33,147 bases of DNA from Thermoplasmata archaeon (GCA_022749905.1 JAKIWU010000001.1:1-33147), one strand, 5' to 3'. Numbered from the stretch's first letter, positions 1 to 7,038 are shown. Notes: generated by a model from the letters alone, not told the origin. Numbers and translations are program-made.

Positions 1-4
1 TACC

Positions 5-3000
5 CTACAAGCCCGCGGGAGGCAGCACCGGCCTCTCGGTATTTGGCCGTTTGGAATCCGGGCTCGGGCGCGCGCCGACGTCGAGGGTCGCGGCGGGGTC
101 GGAGGCGCTGGCCGCACCGTACCGCTCGAGCGTCGTCTGCGAGGCGGTGCTGGGGAAGAGCGTAAGCAGGGACGACTCGAGGATCTGGATCCGCTGGCGG
201 ACGTACGGGGTCACGCCCGGGGTCGCTGCGAGCTGCTGGGAGAGACCGAGGTATTTGCGCACCGCTCCCTCGAATACCGTCGGGGTGAGCGCTCCGCCGC
301 ACACGCCGCCGGGCTCCTTCGGCTCCGTGCACTGCCCGGCGAGCGGCGGACGACGGAAGGAGGCCCCGCAGGCCTTGCAACGGAAGCGTTGGGTCGCGAA
401 CCCCTTCAGGTTGCCCATGAGGTCGGGGAGGAAATGGGCGTTCAGGACGAGCTGGATCGCATCGGCGACGTCGACCGCGCGGATCTGGGAGGTGAGCCGC
501 AGCGACTCCTCGACGATCGAGCTCATCGACGCGGCGTCGCGGTAGGCGGAGCGGACGGGCGCCCCGGCGATGTCGGTGGTGTCGTGGGTGAATCCAAGCC
601 CCTCGAGGGGCGCCTCGTGGCCGAGCCGATGGCGGAGGGTCTCGAGGAGAGGGGCGACCTCGTTCGCAGATCGGCCGGCCTCGGCGGCCCGGAAGAGCGC
701 GAGGGGGTAGCGCGCGACGATGTCGAGGTTGTGCACCTCGCTGTCGACCTCCGAGGGATCGAGCCGGGTCGTCAGGACGAGCGGCTTGTCCATCAGCGCG
801 CCCCGGCTGTCGGGAAGGTAGGCACGCGAGAAGTTGAGGAGCGCGTCGAGGAGGAGCGTCACGGAGTCCTCGTCCCCGTCGCAGTTCCGGCGCTTCGCGG
901 CGTGGAAGACCGGGTGGGCGAAGCACGCTTCGGCGTCCGTGAACCCGAGGATCCGGCCCGCGACACCGCCCGAGGTATGCGGCGCCAGGGCGACGACGAG
1001 CTGCCCGACCAGGTCCGCCTCCCCCTGGGCCCGGTAGAACGGCTCGCGGCCATAGAGCCACGTGAGCTCGTCGTCGACGAATTGGGCGATCCGGAGGAGA
1101 TACTGGCCGCAGCTGTGGGAGACGACGAGGTCCTGCGGGGCGATCTCCACCAGCTGGTCGTCGGCGACGAGCGGGGCGCCGGCCCAGTCGGTGGCGTAGC
1201 CGAGCGAACGCGCCCGCTCGGACGTAAGTCCGATCTCGCGCGGTCGGAAGTGCGTGAGCGGGAGGTCGGTCAGGTCGAAACGCGCCGTCCCGTCCTGGTA
1301 GACGGAGACGCCGTGCGAGGCCCGGAGGATCGCTTTCTCGAGGGTCTCGGGGACCTTTCCCGCGGACGTGAGGCCCTTTACACCCTTCACCTCGGGGGCC
1401 TTGCGGAGCCGGAGGCGCCGGAGGGCGTCGGCCCAGAGCGACCCCACCGGGAACTCCTGCGTGAGCACTTCGCCCGTCGGGGCGGTGTGGCCACCGCACG
1501 CGCACTTCATCCAGACGCTCGAGCGCCCGCACGCCGGGCACGTCCGGACACCGAGGCGCGTCTTCACCGGTCGCGTCGCTCCGGCAAGCGCTGCCGTCGG
1601 GACCGAGCGGTGCGGACCGCCCGCCTCCCCGACGGGGAACAGGCCGTGGACGTTCGGACTCATCGAGCGCTGGCGCGCCTTCTCCGGACGCCCGACCCTC
1701 GCGCCGATCCGCGACGGGGCTCGCGCCTTGATGCGAACGCCGGCGAGTCGACTGACGAGGAGGAGCGCGTCCTCTCCTGGTTCCCCCACGGGGATCCTTC
1801 GAACGGGTCGGGCCCGGTCGAGGGAGAGTCCGAGCCCGCCCGCGAGAGCGGCGGACGACTCCGGCTCTCCCCGCAGACGATGGCCGGGGAGCGGCGCGTG
1901 GAGGAAGCCGAGGCGGACGAGCAGCTCGCGCTCCGCCTCGGCCCACGGTAGGACGAGGCACCCGTCGTCGACTCTCCCCGCACGCTCGACGAACTCCGAG
2001 AGCTGGGCGATCTCCGCGGGTAGGAGGTCGTGCCAGAATAGCAGGTAGCGAGGATGCAGGGGAACGCCGAGCTTCGTGGAGACCTCGACGGCGTCGGCAT
2101 AGCCGGCCGGCGGGACGCCCGCGTCCTCCCCGCTCCTCGCCAATCGGCATTCCTCGGCGTGCCACTCGAGCGAGTAGGCGCCAGGGACGAGCGGCCGGTT
2201 GTTCTCGAGGAACTCGCCGAACGGCACGAGGATCTCTCCGAGGTCGACGATCCGACGGACGTCGTTGACGAGGCTCTCGGCCCGCGCGCGGTCGTGGACC
2301 GCGGTAACGGTGCCGTCGACGAGTTCGACGATCGGCCCCTCGACAGTGTCGCAGACCGAGATCGCCGACGCCTTCCCGGGGAACTCGACCTTGAGCTGGG
2401 TCCCGACCGCGATGAACTTCCGCAGGAGGATCATCGTCGCAGGATTCACCGCGCAGGAGGCGAGCCCCGAGGTGCGGGCGCGGCCGTACACGAGCCGAAA
2501 GCCACCGGGGCGCCCTGGGTAGGCGAGAACCGGTCGGCCCCCAACCGCTTCGCGGAGGTACTTCGGAGCGCCGGACTCCGCTGCCTCGGCGAGACCGGAA
2601 TGTCCGAGCTCGGAGAGGAACTCCCATCCGGGAACCTGGAGCTTCACGGCGATCTTGCGGAGCTTGGCGGCCTTCTGGCAGATCCCCTCCGCGATGACGA
2701 GGCACGCCCCTCCGCGGATCCCGTTCGTGGAGACCCGTGCGAGATTGCGGAACGCGCTCACCTCCGCGTCCCCCTCGGTCGATTCGCCCGAGATGCAGAC
2801 CGGGACGTTCCGGACGACCGTTTCGATCTCGTTCGCGGAGGGAACGTACTGGAGATGCTGGTAGTGCTTGTAGAGCGGGATCTCCTCGCAGTAGCGCTCC
2901 ACCTCGGCTGTGTCGGCCGTATAGGTCCCGAGGCCGAGGTCGCGCCGAACGGCGTCAGCGAGGAGCACGGACAGCGCTTGGGCCGTGCCTCCGGCCGCGC

Positions 3001-3424
3001 GGATCGGACCCGCGTAGTAGAGCTCCACATACGATGCGCTCCCTCGCCCCTCGCGCACATGCACCTCCGCGAGCCCCTCAAGGGGCGCCACGAGAATCCC
3101 TTCGGTGAGGATCGCGAGACCGACCCGGAGCGCCGCGTCGAGCCTTGGCTCGACGGCCGCACCACGAGCGGTGTCGCGTGCGATCCGCCGTGCGATGGTG
3201 ATCGCAACCTCCTCCCGCGGCATCCGGGAGCTGAGCTCGCGGATCTCGAGCGCGATCCCCTCGATCCCGAGGTGCGCGAGGAGCTTCTCGACCCGCATCG
3301 CCATGTCCTCAGCGCACGGGATCTCGACGTGGATCTCCGGATCGAGACCGAGCGATCGGGCCTCCTCGGCGAGCGCGTACGCGCGGCCTACCTCAGCATC
3401 GATCGCACGAGAGTACTCGTGCAC
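5..3424 (-). CDS. polC: DNA polymerase D large (catalytic) subunit DP2
   Basis: Catalytic subunit of the archaeal replicative D-family polymerase, which works with the exonuclease subunit DP1; DP1 is not in the window. The N-terminus matches the family (DPE..VEIP..DMA.RVE). The family active-site motif NCDGDED is encoded at 866-886 on the complement. A cysteine cluster CPACGR...CACGG lies near 1490-1548, and a C-terminal zinc module CKACG...FRRPPLAG.C...CGG is followed by KYL. Length is about 1139 residues, normal for DP2. No intein interrupts the catalytic motif, a frequent intein site in this family. The last 37 residues are proline-rich; QTTLERY just before them resembles a PCNA-binding box only loosely. 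I chose the GTG at 3424 because a TATA-like box (CATAAAC read on plus, 3448-3454) sits 27 bases upstream; an in-frame GTG at 3466 is the alternative. Identity is certain, the start is less so. Confidence 0.95.
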   Translation of the reverse strand: MHEYSRAIDAEVGRAYALAEEARSLGLDPEIHVEIPCAEDMAMRVEKLLAHLGIEGIALEIRELSSRMPREEVAITIARRIARDTARGAAVEPRLDAALRVGLAILTEGILVAPLEGLAEVHVREGRGSASYVELYYAGPIRAAGGTAQALSVLLADAVRRDLGLGTYTADTAEVERYCEEIPLYKHYQHLQYVPSANEIETVVRNVPVCISGESTEGDAEVSAFRNLARVSTNGIRGGACLVIAEGICQKAAKLRKIAVKLQVPGWEFLSELGHSGLAEAAESGAPKYLREAVGGRPVLAYPGRPGGFRLVYGRARTSGLASCAVNPATMILLRKFIAVGTQLKVEFPGKASAISVCDTVEGPIVELVDGTVTAVHDRARAESLVNDVRRIVDLGEILVPFGEFLENNRPLVPGAYSLEWHAEECRLARSGEDAGVPPAGYADAVEVSTKLGVPLHPRYLLFWHDLLPAEIAQLSEFVERAGRVDDGCLVLPWAEAERELLVRLGFLHAPLPGHRLRGEPESSAALAGGLGLSLDRARPVRRIPVGEPGEDALLLVSRLAGVRIKARAPSRIGARVGRPEKARQRSMSPNVHGLFPVGEAGGPHRSVPTAALAGATRPVKTRLGVRTCPACGRSSVWMKCACGGHTAPTGEVLTQEFPVGSLWADALRRLRLRKAPEVKGVKGLTSAGKVPETLEKAILRASHGVSVYQDGTARFDLTDLPLTHFRPREIGLTSERARSLGYATDWAGAPLVADDQLVEIAPQDLVVSHSCGQYLLRIAQFVDDELTWLYGREPFYRAQGEADLVGQLVVALAPHTSGGVAGRILGFTDAEACFAHPVFHAAKRRNCDGDEDSVTLLLDALLNFSRAYLPDSRGALMDKPLVLTTRLDPSEVDSEVHNLDIVARYPLALFRAAEAGRSANEVAPLLETLRHRLGHEAPLEGLGFTHDTTDIAGAPVRSAYRDAASMSSIVEESLRLTSQIRAVDVADAIQLVLNAHFLPDLMGNLKGFATQRFRCKACGASFRRPPLAGQCTEPKEPGGVCGGALTPTVFEGAVRKYLGLSQQLAATPGVTPYVRQRIQILESSLLTLFPSTASQTTLERYGAASASDPAATLDVGARPSPDSKRPNTERPVLPPAGL

Positions 3425-3447
3425 GGTTCGCGCACAAGGCTCCGGAC

Positions 3448-3454
3448 CATAAAC
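3448..3454 (-). promoter_or_regulatory. TATA-like box for DP2
   Basis: GTTTATG on the minus strand, centred 27 bases before the GTG at 3424. This matches the spacing at radA, sodN, wtpA and purC in this window and suggests a leaderless mRNA. Inferred from sequence only. Confidence 0.5.
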
Positions 3455-3505
3455 CTGAGCGAGCACAGGAGCCGAACGCCGGACACGGATCGGCTCCAGC
3501 GGGGC

Positions 3506-4354
3506 TCAGGAGAGCGGATAGTTCGTCCAGAGAAACTCTTGGCGTGGGCGCTTCACCGAGTGCGCAGTCCTCCGGGGTCCCGCCCAACGATGCCAGCCTT
3601 CGTACAGGGAATCCATGAGGTCACATCGGTACCCTGAAACCGCGACGCGACCTCGGCACGCCCGGAGCACGTCCGCAAGCTTCCCGTGCTCGGCCTCGTC
3701 GAACTCGTGCGCGTAGATCCTGCTGTCGCCCCGCGTACTGTGGGGGTAGGGCGGGTCGCAGTACGTGAGGGTGCCGAGGGAGTCATACCGGCGCACGACC
3801 TCGAGCGCGGGCCGATCCTCGATCTGGACCCGGAGGAGGCGTTCTGCGATCTCCGGGAGACCCTCGACGCTGCCGAGCCACCGGGAGACCGCACCCGACA
3901 TGCCGGAACGGCTCACGGTCCGGCAGTTGGCCCATCGGCCCATCGAGGCGGCCTGCGCGAGTCCGGTACGGGACTGGCGGGCGCGAACGAAGAAGCGACG
4001 CGCCCTCTCTACGGGCCGGAGGCCGGGCTCCTGGGGCCGGAGCGCGGCCTCGTACTCCCTCCGTGAGAACGGCGTGAGTCCGATCGCCTCGATCAGCGCC
4101 GCGCGATCGTTCCGAAGGACGCGGAAGAAGTTCGCGACCTCGCCATCCAGGTCGTTGTACGTCTCGAGCTTCGCCGGGGCACGGTTGAGGAGGACCGCGG
4201 CCGATCCCCCGAACGGTTCGACGTAGTGATCGCACGCGGGGAGGAGAGGGAGGAGCCAGTCGAGGTGGCTGAACTTCCCGCCGTACCACCCGAACGCGAT
4301 CCGCTTCGGCCCCGCGAGCCTCACCGCCGGATGCTGAGTCTGGGGAGTCGTCAC
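3506..4354 (-). CDS. Dam/D12-class adenine-specific DNA methyltransferase, orphan
   Basis: Predicted S-adenosylmethionine-dependent N6-adenine DNA methylase of the D12 (Dam/M.DpnII) class. Motifs in order: FGWYGGK at residues 21-27, the AdoMet-binding VEPFGGSAAVLLN at about 45-57, NDLD at 67-70 and the catalytic DPPY at 200-203. Length is about 282 residues, typical of the class. A longer reading exists upstream but would overlap the TfoX-like gene and has no family similarity, so I start at the GTG at 4354, 10 bases after the TfoX stop; the two are probably co-transcribed. No restriction endonuclease is visible nearby, so it looks like a solitary methylase. The target site cannot be read from the protein by eye; GATC is only one possibility for the class. 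Start uncertain, family firm. Confidence 0.88.
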   Translation of the reverse strand: MTTPQTQHPAVRLAGPKRIAFGWYGGKFSHLDWLLPLLPACDHYVEPFGGSAAVLLNRAPAKLETYNDLDGEVANFFRVLRNDRAALIEAIGLTPFSRREYEAALRPQEPGLRPVERARRFFVRARQSRTGLAQAASMGRWANCRTVSRSGMSGAVSRWLGSVEGLPEIAERLLRVQIEDRPALEVVRRYDSLGTLTYCDPPYPHSTRGDSRIYAHEFDEAEHGKLADVLRACRGRVAVSGYRCDLMDSLYEGWHRWAGPRRTAHSVKRPRQEFLWTNYPLS

Positions 4355-4364
4355 GACGTTGCGC

Positions 4365-4727
4365 TCAGCCCTTCTTCCCCTTCGCTCCCTTCGCGGGAAG
4401 GTGCCCGGCGAACTCAAGCGAGCTCGCGAGGAGCGCACCGAATTTTCGCCGATCGGAGAGGAGTTCGTGGGAGAGCACACAGTAGCCGCGCATCGGACGG
4501 CCCGGCATCGGTTCGAACGGTCGGGCCCCCTCACCCTTCGCCGCCTCTGCGAGGTCTGTCTCGGGAAGCCGGAGGAAGATGTCCGGGCCGAAGACGCCGA
4601 AGAACATGTTGCCGTTCGCGAAGGCGGCGGGCTGTCCGAACACCTTGCGCACCGTCACGCGAGGGTCGGCAGGAACGAGCTTTTCGAAGCGCGCGATCGC
4701 CTCCGGGGAGGGGCTCGGCATCTTCAT
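4365..4727 (-). CDS. TfoX N-terminal domain protein
   Basis: About 120 residues with the TfoX-N fold signature: VRKVFG at 27-32, then NGNMFFGVFG..IFLRLPE, and a C-terminal part with MRGYCVLS and a lysine-rich tail (KGAKGKKG). Bacterial full-length TfoX/Sxy activates competence genes, but stand-alone N-domains are widespread and their role is unknown. An in-frame extension reaches 4973 but runs through a palindrome and a tRNA-like stretch and has no protein similarity, so the ATG at 4727 is preferred; a second ATG lies at 4721. It sits directly upstream of the adenine methylase with a 10-base gap, suggesting a shared transcript and perhaps a shared DNA-related role (inference). Confidence 0.8.
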   Translation of the reverse strand: MKMPSPSPEAIARFEKLVPADPRVTVRKVFGQPAAFANGNMFFGVFGPDIFLRLPETDLAEAAKGEGARPFEPMPGRPMRGYCVLSHELLSDRRKFGALLASSLEFAGHLPAKGAKGKKG

Positions 4728-4820
4728 GGATCGGGACAAGGGGCGGAGCACGTCGCCGTGGATAAGCACCGCAGCCGGCTCACTCCACGTCCATCGCTGC
4801 GCGCCGTTCCCGTCGTAGCT

Positions 4821-4834
4821 CCCGTCGCGACGGG
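4821..4834. repeat. 14-bp perfect palindrome
   Basis: CCCGTCGCGACGGG is its own reverse complement. It lies between the divergent TfoX-like gene and the four-helix membrane protein and shares its right edge with a following hairpin. It may be an operator or part of an alternative RNA structure; nothing else supports a role. Confidence 0.4.
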
Positions 4835-4858
4835 GGTTCAAATACCCCCGTCCGGGCC
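4832..4858 (+). other. tRNA 3'-end-like fragment (T-arm plus acceptor-like tail)
   Basis: The stretch reads GGGGGTTCAAAT, then ACCCCC and GTCCGGGCCA. It resembles a tRNA T-stem/loop (TTCAAAT) with a 3' acceptor strand and CCA. The first T-stem pair next to the loop would be a G-A mismatch, and I found no matching 5' acceptor strand (CCGGACG or similar), D-arm or anticodon arm within about 150 bases upstream. It is therefore not a complete tRNA gene. It may be a remnant of an integration event into a tRNA gene, or chance. Confidence 0.4.
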
Positions 4859-4916
4859 ATAGGTTCAAGTAGCGTTTCCGACCAAGTCTTGGACGTCCAT
4901 CAGAGCCCGCTTCGGC

Positions 4917-4934
4917 CCCCGGTGAATCCCGGGG
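4917..4934 (+). other. Hairpin upstream of the four-helix membrane protein
   Basis: CCCCGG-TGAATC-CCGGGG forms a perfect 6-bp stem with a 6-base loop, 41 bases before the ATG at 4976 and just ahead of its ribosome binding site. It could influence translation or bind a regulator. Confidence 0.35.
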
Positions 4935-4975
4935 TCGCTGGGGTGGGGCCAGTTGACAGGAGGTGATGTGCACAT

Positions 4976-5371
4976 ATGACGAATTTGACGGAGAAGAACC
5001 TCGGGTACGGCTTCGGACTCCTCGGAGGCCTCCTCATCGCCCTCGGCGCCCTTACCGCCCTCGTTCTGGGCGCGGCGGACCTGGTCGTCGGGCGATGGTT
5101 TGGTGCTGCGAGCTTCGCGAGTGAGGCCGTCGTCCTCTTCGTGGTCGGAGCCCTCGCCGCGTTCTTCGCCTACCTCGGGAACCACGGCTGGAAGGATCGC
5201 CCCTCGACGAGCGGAGTGATCCTCGTTGTCGTCGGTCTTCTGGGATGGGGTCTGCTCGGGATCGGCACGAACCTGCTCGCAATCGTGGGCGGGATCTTCG
5301 TGTTCCTGGCAGGGATCCTCTACCTAGTAGAACCGATGCGAAAGGTCGCGGTCGCCACGGTAGCGGCGTAG
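4976..5371 (+). CDS. Four-helix integral membrane protein, unknown function
   Basis: A 131-residue, very hydrophobic protein with four predicted membrane helices (about residues 11-36, 48-67, 80-100 and 102-121) and short charged loops, including NHGWKDRPS between helices 2 and 3. I do not recognise the family. The start is well supported: AGGAGGTGATG (4958-4968), almost a full anti-Shine-Dalgarno match, precedes the ATG by about 8 bases. This is one of the strongest ribosome binding sites in a window where many genes look leaderless. The gene stands alone, divergent from the TfoX/methylase pair and convergent with the aquaporin. Downstream is a pyrimidine-rich run (5380-5403) that may end transcription. 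Confidence 0.75.
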   Translation: MTNLTEKNLGYGFGLLGGLLIALGALTALVLGAADLVVGRWFGAASFASEAVVLFVVGALAAFFAYLGNHGWKDRPSTSGVILVVVGLLGWGLLGIGTNLLAIVGGIFVFLAGILYLVEPMRKVAVATVAA

Positions 5372-5484
5372 AGCGCCCTTCCCAACCCTTTCCCCCCTCC
5401 CCATTGGCGGGGAGACCCACGGAATCCGCTACACGCCCCGCGAGGGACGGCGCGATTCGGCTCCGGCCAGTGGGTGGAGGCGAC

Positions 5485-6168
5485 CTACGGGGGGCGACGC
5501 AACCTGGCGACTGCGATCGCTGCGGCCGCCGCGATTCCCTGAGCGAGGAAATACACCCAAAGATCGGTGTAAGTTCCAGAGAGAATCGCCGGGGCGAGGG
5601 ATCGCGCGAGGTTCAGGGAGCTCCCCGAGATAGGGCCGATGACGAACGTTGAGACTCCCACGACGGCACCAGGGAGCACGAGCCGCCACCGGAGGGTCCC
5701 GGGACCCGCTGCGGCCAGGTAGAGGACGCTGAACAGGAGCAAGAGCGTGAAGACCGACTCGCCAAGCAAGGCCAGCATCCAGGCGCCGCCGCTCGGGACG
5801 GTCGATCCGAGGCGGGCTCCCGATCCGAGAACGAGCGCGACGGCCGTGCTCCCGAGCACCGCGCCGGCGAGTTGGGCCACCACGTAGACGGGAATCTCGA
5901 TCCTTGGGAACGTCCTCGCCCCCCACAAGACGACCGTCACGAGAGGATTGAGATGGGCCCCAGATGTCCCGGCGACCAGCAGGATCGGGATCGTGACCGC
6001 GAGGAACCACGCGACCGGGAGGACCCAGACGGGGGTGTTCCCATGATTCGACCCCGCGACGATCGCTCCCGTTCCAATCGCCACGAGCAAGGCCGTGCCG
6101 CCCACCTCGGCCGCGGCTCGGAGCCGGCGGCTCGGGGGGACGAGCTCGTCGCCGGAGGGAGGGCTCAC
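5485..6168 (-). CDS. Aquaporin/MIP-family channel with altered NPA boxes, arsenic-type locus
   Basis: Membrane channel of the major intrinsic protein family, about 227 residues with six helices. The two half-helix signature boxes are recognisable but altered: SGAHLNPLVT (NPL instead of NPA) near residue 72 and SGSSLNLARSLAPA (NLA instead of NPA) near residue 182. The pore arginine after the second box is kept. The GTG start at 6168 overlaps the arsC stop as GTGA, indicating translational coupling; longer readings would run back through arsC. In Sinorhizobium meliloti an aquaglyceroporin (AqpS) replaces the arsenite pump next to ArsC, so this channel may release As(III) produced by the upstream reductase (inference from context). 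It could instead carry water, glycerol or another neutral solute. No ArsB or Acr3 pump is present. Confidence 0.88.
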   Translation of the reverse strand: MSPPSGDELVPPSRRLRAAAEVGGTALLVAIGTGAIVAGSNHGNTPVWVLPVAWFLAVTIPILLVAGTSGAHLNPLVTVVLWGARTFPRIEIPVYVVAQLAGAVLGSTAVALVLGSGARLGSTVPSGGAWMLALLGESVFTLLLLFSVLYLAAAGPGTLRWRLVLPGAVVGVSTFVIGPISGSSLNLARSLAPAILSGTYTDLWVYFLAQGIAAAAAIAVARLRRPP

Positions 6169-6584
6169 ACGTGATCCGTGCGCCGGATCTCCACGATCAA
6201 CTTGCGAATCCGCGTTCGGAGCTCGTCGCGAACCGCACGGAATCCGGCTTCGTCGAGGTGCGCTGGATCGGGAAGGCCCCAATCCTGGGGATGCGCGTCG
6301 CGCAGGCGCGCCGGGCAGCTCGCATCATCGAGGCAGCCCATCGTGACCGCGATCGTCGCCGACCGCATCGCCTCGTCCGTCAGGGCCTGAGGGGAATGGT
6401 TCGGGAGCTCGAGCCCGAGTTCGCGGAGCAACGGGCCGGTCCGCGGGTTCGGCGCGGCTGCCGGCCGTGTCCCGGCCGAAGTCGCACGCCACCCCGGCGG
6501 GGCTTCGGCGTTGAACAGCGCTTCCGCCATCAAGGAGCGGCCCGCGTTCCCGACGCAGACGAAGAGCACGCGTCGGTCAGCCAT
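6165..6584 (-). CDS. arsC: Arsenate reductase, low-molecular-weight phosphatase type (thioredoxin-coupled)
   Basis: A 139-residue protein of the LMW tyrosine-phosphatase fold. The phosphate-loop CX5R motif is C10-VGNAG-R16, followed by S and MAEALF as in ArsC. The acidic catalytic residue is in LPDP (D106). Cysteines C84 and C90 match the spacing of the second and third redox cysteines of Staphylococcus ArsC, which pass a disulfide to thioredoxin, so true arsenate reduction is more likely than phosphatase activity. The usual H in VCVHNAGRS is G here. The ATG at 6584 overlaps the stop of the cysteine-rich mini-protein (TGATG), and the gene's own stop overlaps the aquaporin start (GTGA). A GTG at 6590 is possible but less likely given the coupling. 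A thioredoxin gene is at 17.3 kb. Confidence 0.9.
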   Translation of the reverse strand: MADRRVLFVCVGNAGRSLMAEALFNAEAPPGWRATSAGTRPAAAPNPRTGPLLRELGLELPNHSPQALTDEAMRSATIAVTMGCLDDASCPARLRDAHPQDWGLPDPAHLDEAGFRAVRDELRTRIRKLIVEIRRTDHV

Positions 6585-6652
6585 CAGCACCAGTCACAGC
6601 AGCCGGGGGGACACCCCAGCGGGTCGCAGCAACCCGGATCGTTCTCGCTCAT
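6584..6652 (-). CDS. 22-residue cysteine-rich mini-protein, first gene of the arsC operon
   Basis: A very short reading frame from the ATG at 6652 to the TGA at 6586-6584. It encodes 22 residues with six cysteines (positions 8, 9, 14, 18, 19, 22) around the core CCDPLGCPPGCC, ending in DWC. Evidence that it is translated: GGAGGT (6658-6663 on the complement) lies 5 bases before the ATG, the stop overlaps the arsC ATG as TGATG, and a TATA-like CTTATGAT (6687-6694) lies 37 bases upstream of the ATG. The pattern resembles the N-terminus of the divergent regulator (CCPDPLTCPCPP), suggesting both bind the same metal or metalloid. Plausible roles are an As(III)/soft-metal chaperone, buffer, or leader peptide coupling translation to ligand. 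Function is inference; no homologue is known to me. Confidence 0.62.
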   Translation of the reverse strand: MSENDPGCCDPLGCPPGCCDWC

Positions 6653-6654
6653 CG

Positions 6655-6663
6655 CCCACCTCC
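6655..6663 (-). promoter_or_regulatory. Shine-Dalgarno site of the cysteine-rich mini-protein
   Basis: GGAGGTGGG on the minus strand, with GGAGGT 5 bases before the ATG at 6652. It supports translation of the 22-residue frame ahead of arsC. Confidence 0.6.
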
Positions 6664-6721
6664 GTTCACTTCAAGGACTGAAGCAATCATAAGCTTCCGC
6701 TACGTGAAGGGGTAGTGAACG
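6663..6721. promoter_or_regulatory. Divergent promoter/operator of the arsenic-type locus
   Basis: A perfect 8-bp inverted repeat CGTTCACT (6663-6670) / AGTGAACG (6714-6721) flanks the divergent start region. Inner repeats CTTCA (6669-6673) and TGAAG (6679-6683, again 6705-6709) add symmetry. AATCATAAG (6685-6693) can act as a TATA element both ways: about 26 bases before the regulator GTG at 6715 (leaderless) and about 37 before the mini-protein ATG. The outer arms cover the regulator start codon and abut the other gene's ribosome binding site, so a bound dimeric repressor would block both genes. The HxlR-type product of 6715-7038 is the obvious candidate. Confidence 0.5.
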
Positions 6722-7038
6722 ACTGTTGCCCGGACCCTCTTACGTGTCCGTGTCCCCCGGTGGGGCTCATCGACGTCGTCGGCAAGAAGTGGGCGATGTG
6801 CGTGGTCACCCTCCTCGGAAGCTACGGGACCCTGCGGTTCGGACCAATCCACCGGTCCCTTCCGGCGGTGAGCCCCGCGACCCTGACAGGCACGCTGAAG
6901 GCTCTCGAGCGGGAGCGGATTGTCCGCAGGGTGCCGGTCCCCGAGGACCGGCGAGCTCCGGGGGCGTACGCGTTGACGACCCGGGGGACCGCGCTCTACA
7001 GGAGCCTCCTGCCGCTCGCGAGCTGGCTCCGCGGCTGA
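6715..7038 (+). CDS. HxlR-family winged-helix regulator with cysteine-rich N-terminus
   Basis: A 107-residue MarR-like HxlR regulator: DVVGKKWAM, LRFGPIHRSLPAVSPATLTGTLKALERERIV (recognition helix region, about 42-72) and a beta-wing ending with YALTTRGTALYRSL. HxlR proteins usually start with one sensory Cys-Pro; here the first 17 residues hold CC at 4-5, C11 and C13 (CCPDPLTCPCPP), plus C29 in KKWAMCVV. This fits thiol sensing of As(III), another soft metal or oxidants. The GTG at 6715 is supported by a TATA-like element about 26 bases upstream. It is divergent from the mini-protein-arsC-aquaporin operon with an inverted repeat between them, so it probably controls the operon and itself. 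Family firm, ligand inferred. Confidence 0.85.
   Translation: MNDCCPDPLTCPCPPVGLIDVVGKKWAMCVVTLLGSYGTLRFGPIHRSLPAVSPATLTGTLKALERERIVRRVPVPEDRRAPGAYALTTRGTALYRSLLPLASWLRG

Noticed and set aside
389..3637. Two long plus-strand frames (520 and 527 codons) opposite DP2
   Set aside because: Shadow frames with low-complexity charged composition; DP2 motifs on the minus strand are unambiguous.
4832..4858. A complete tRNA gene
   Set aside because: Only the T-arm and 3' tail can be matched, with a mismatch at the pair closing the T-loop; no D-arm, anticodon arm or complementary acceptor strand upstream even allowing an intron.
6165..6590. arsC start at the GTG at 6590
   Set aside because: The ATG at 6584 overlaps the mini-protein stop and gives the family N-terminus; the GTG would add two residues only.
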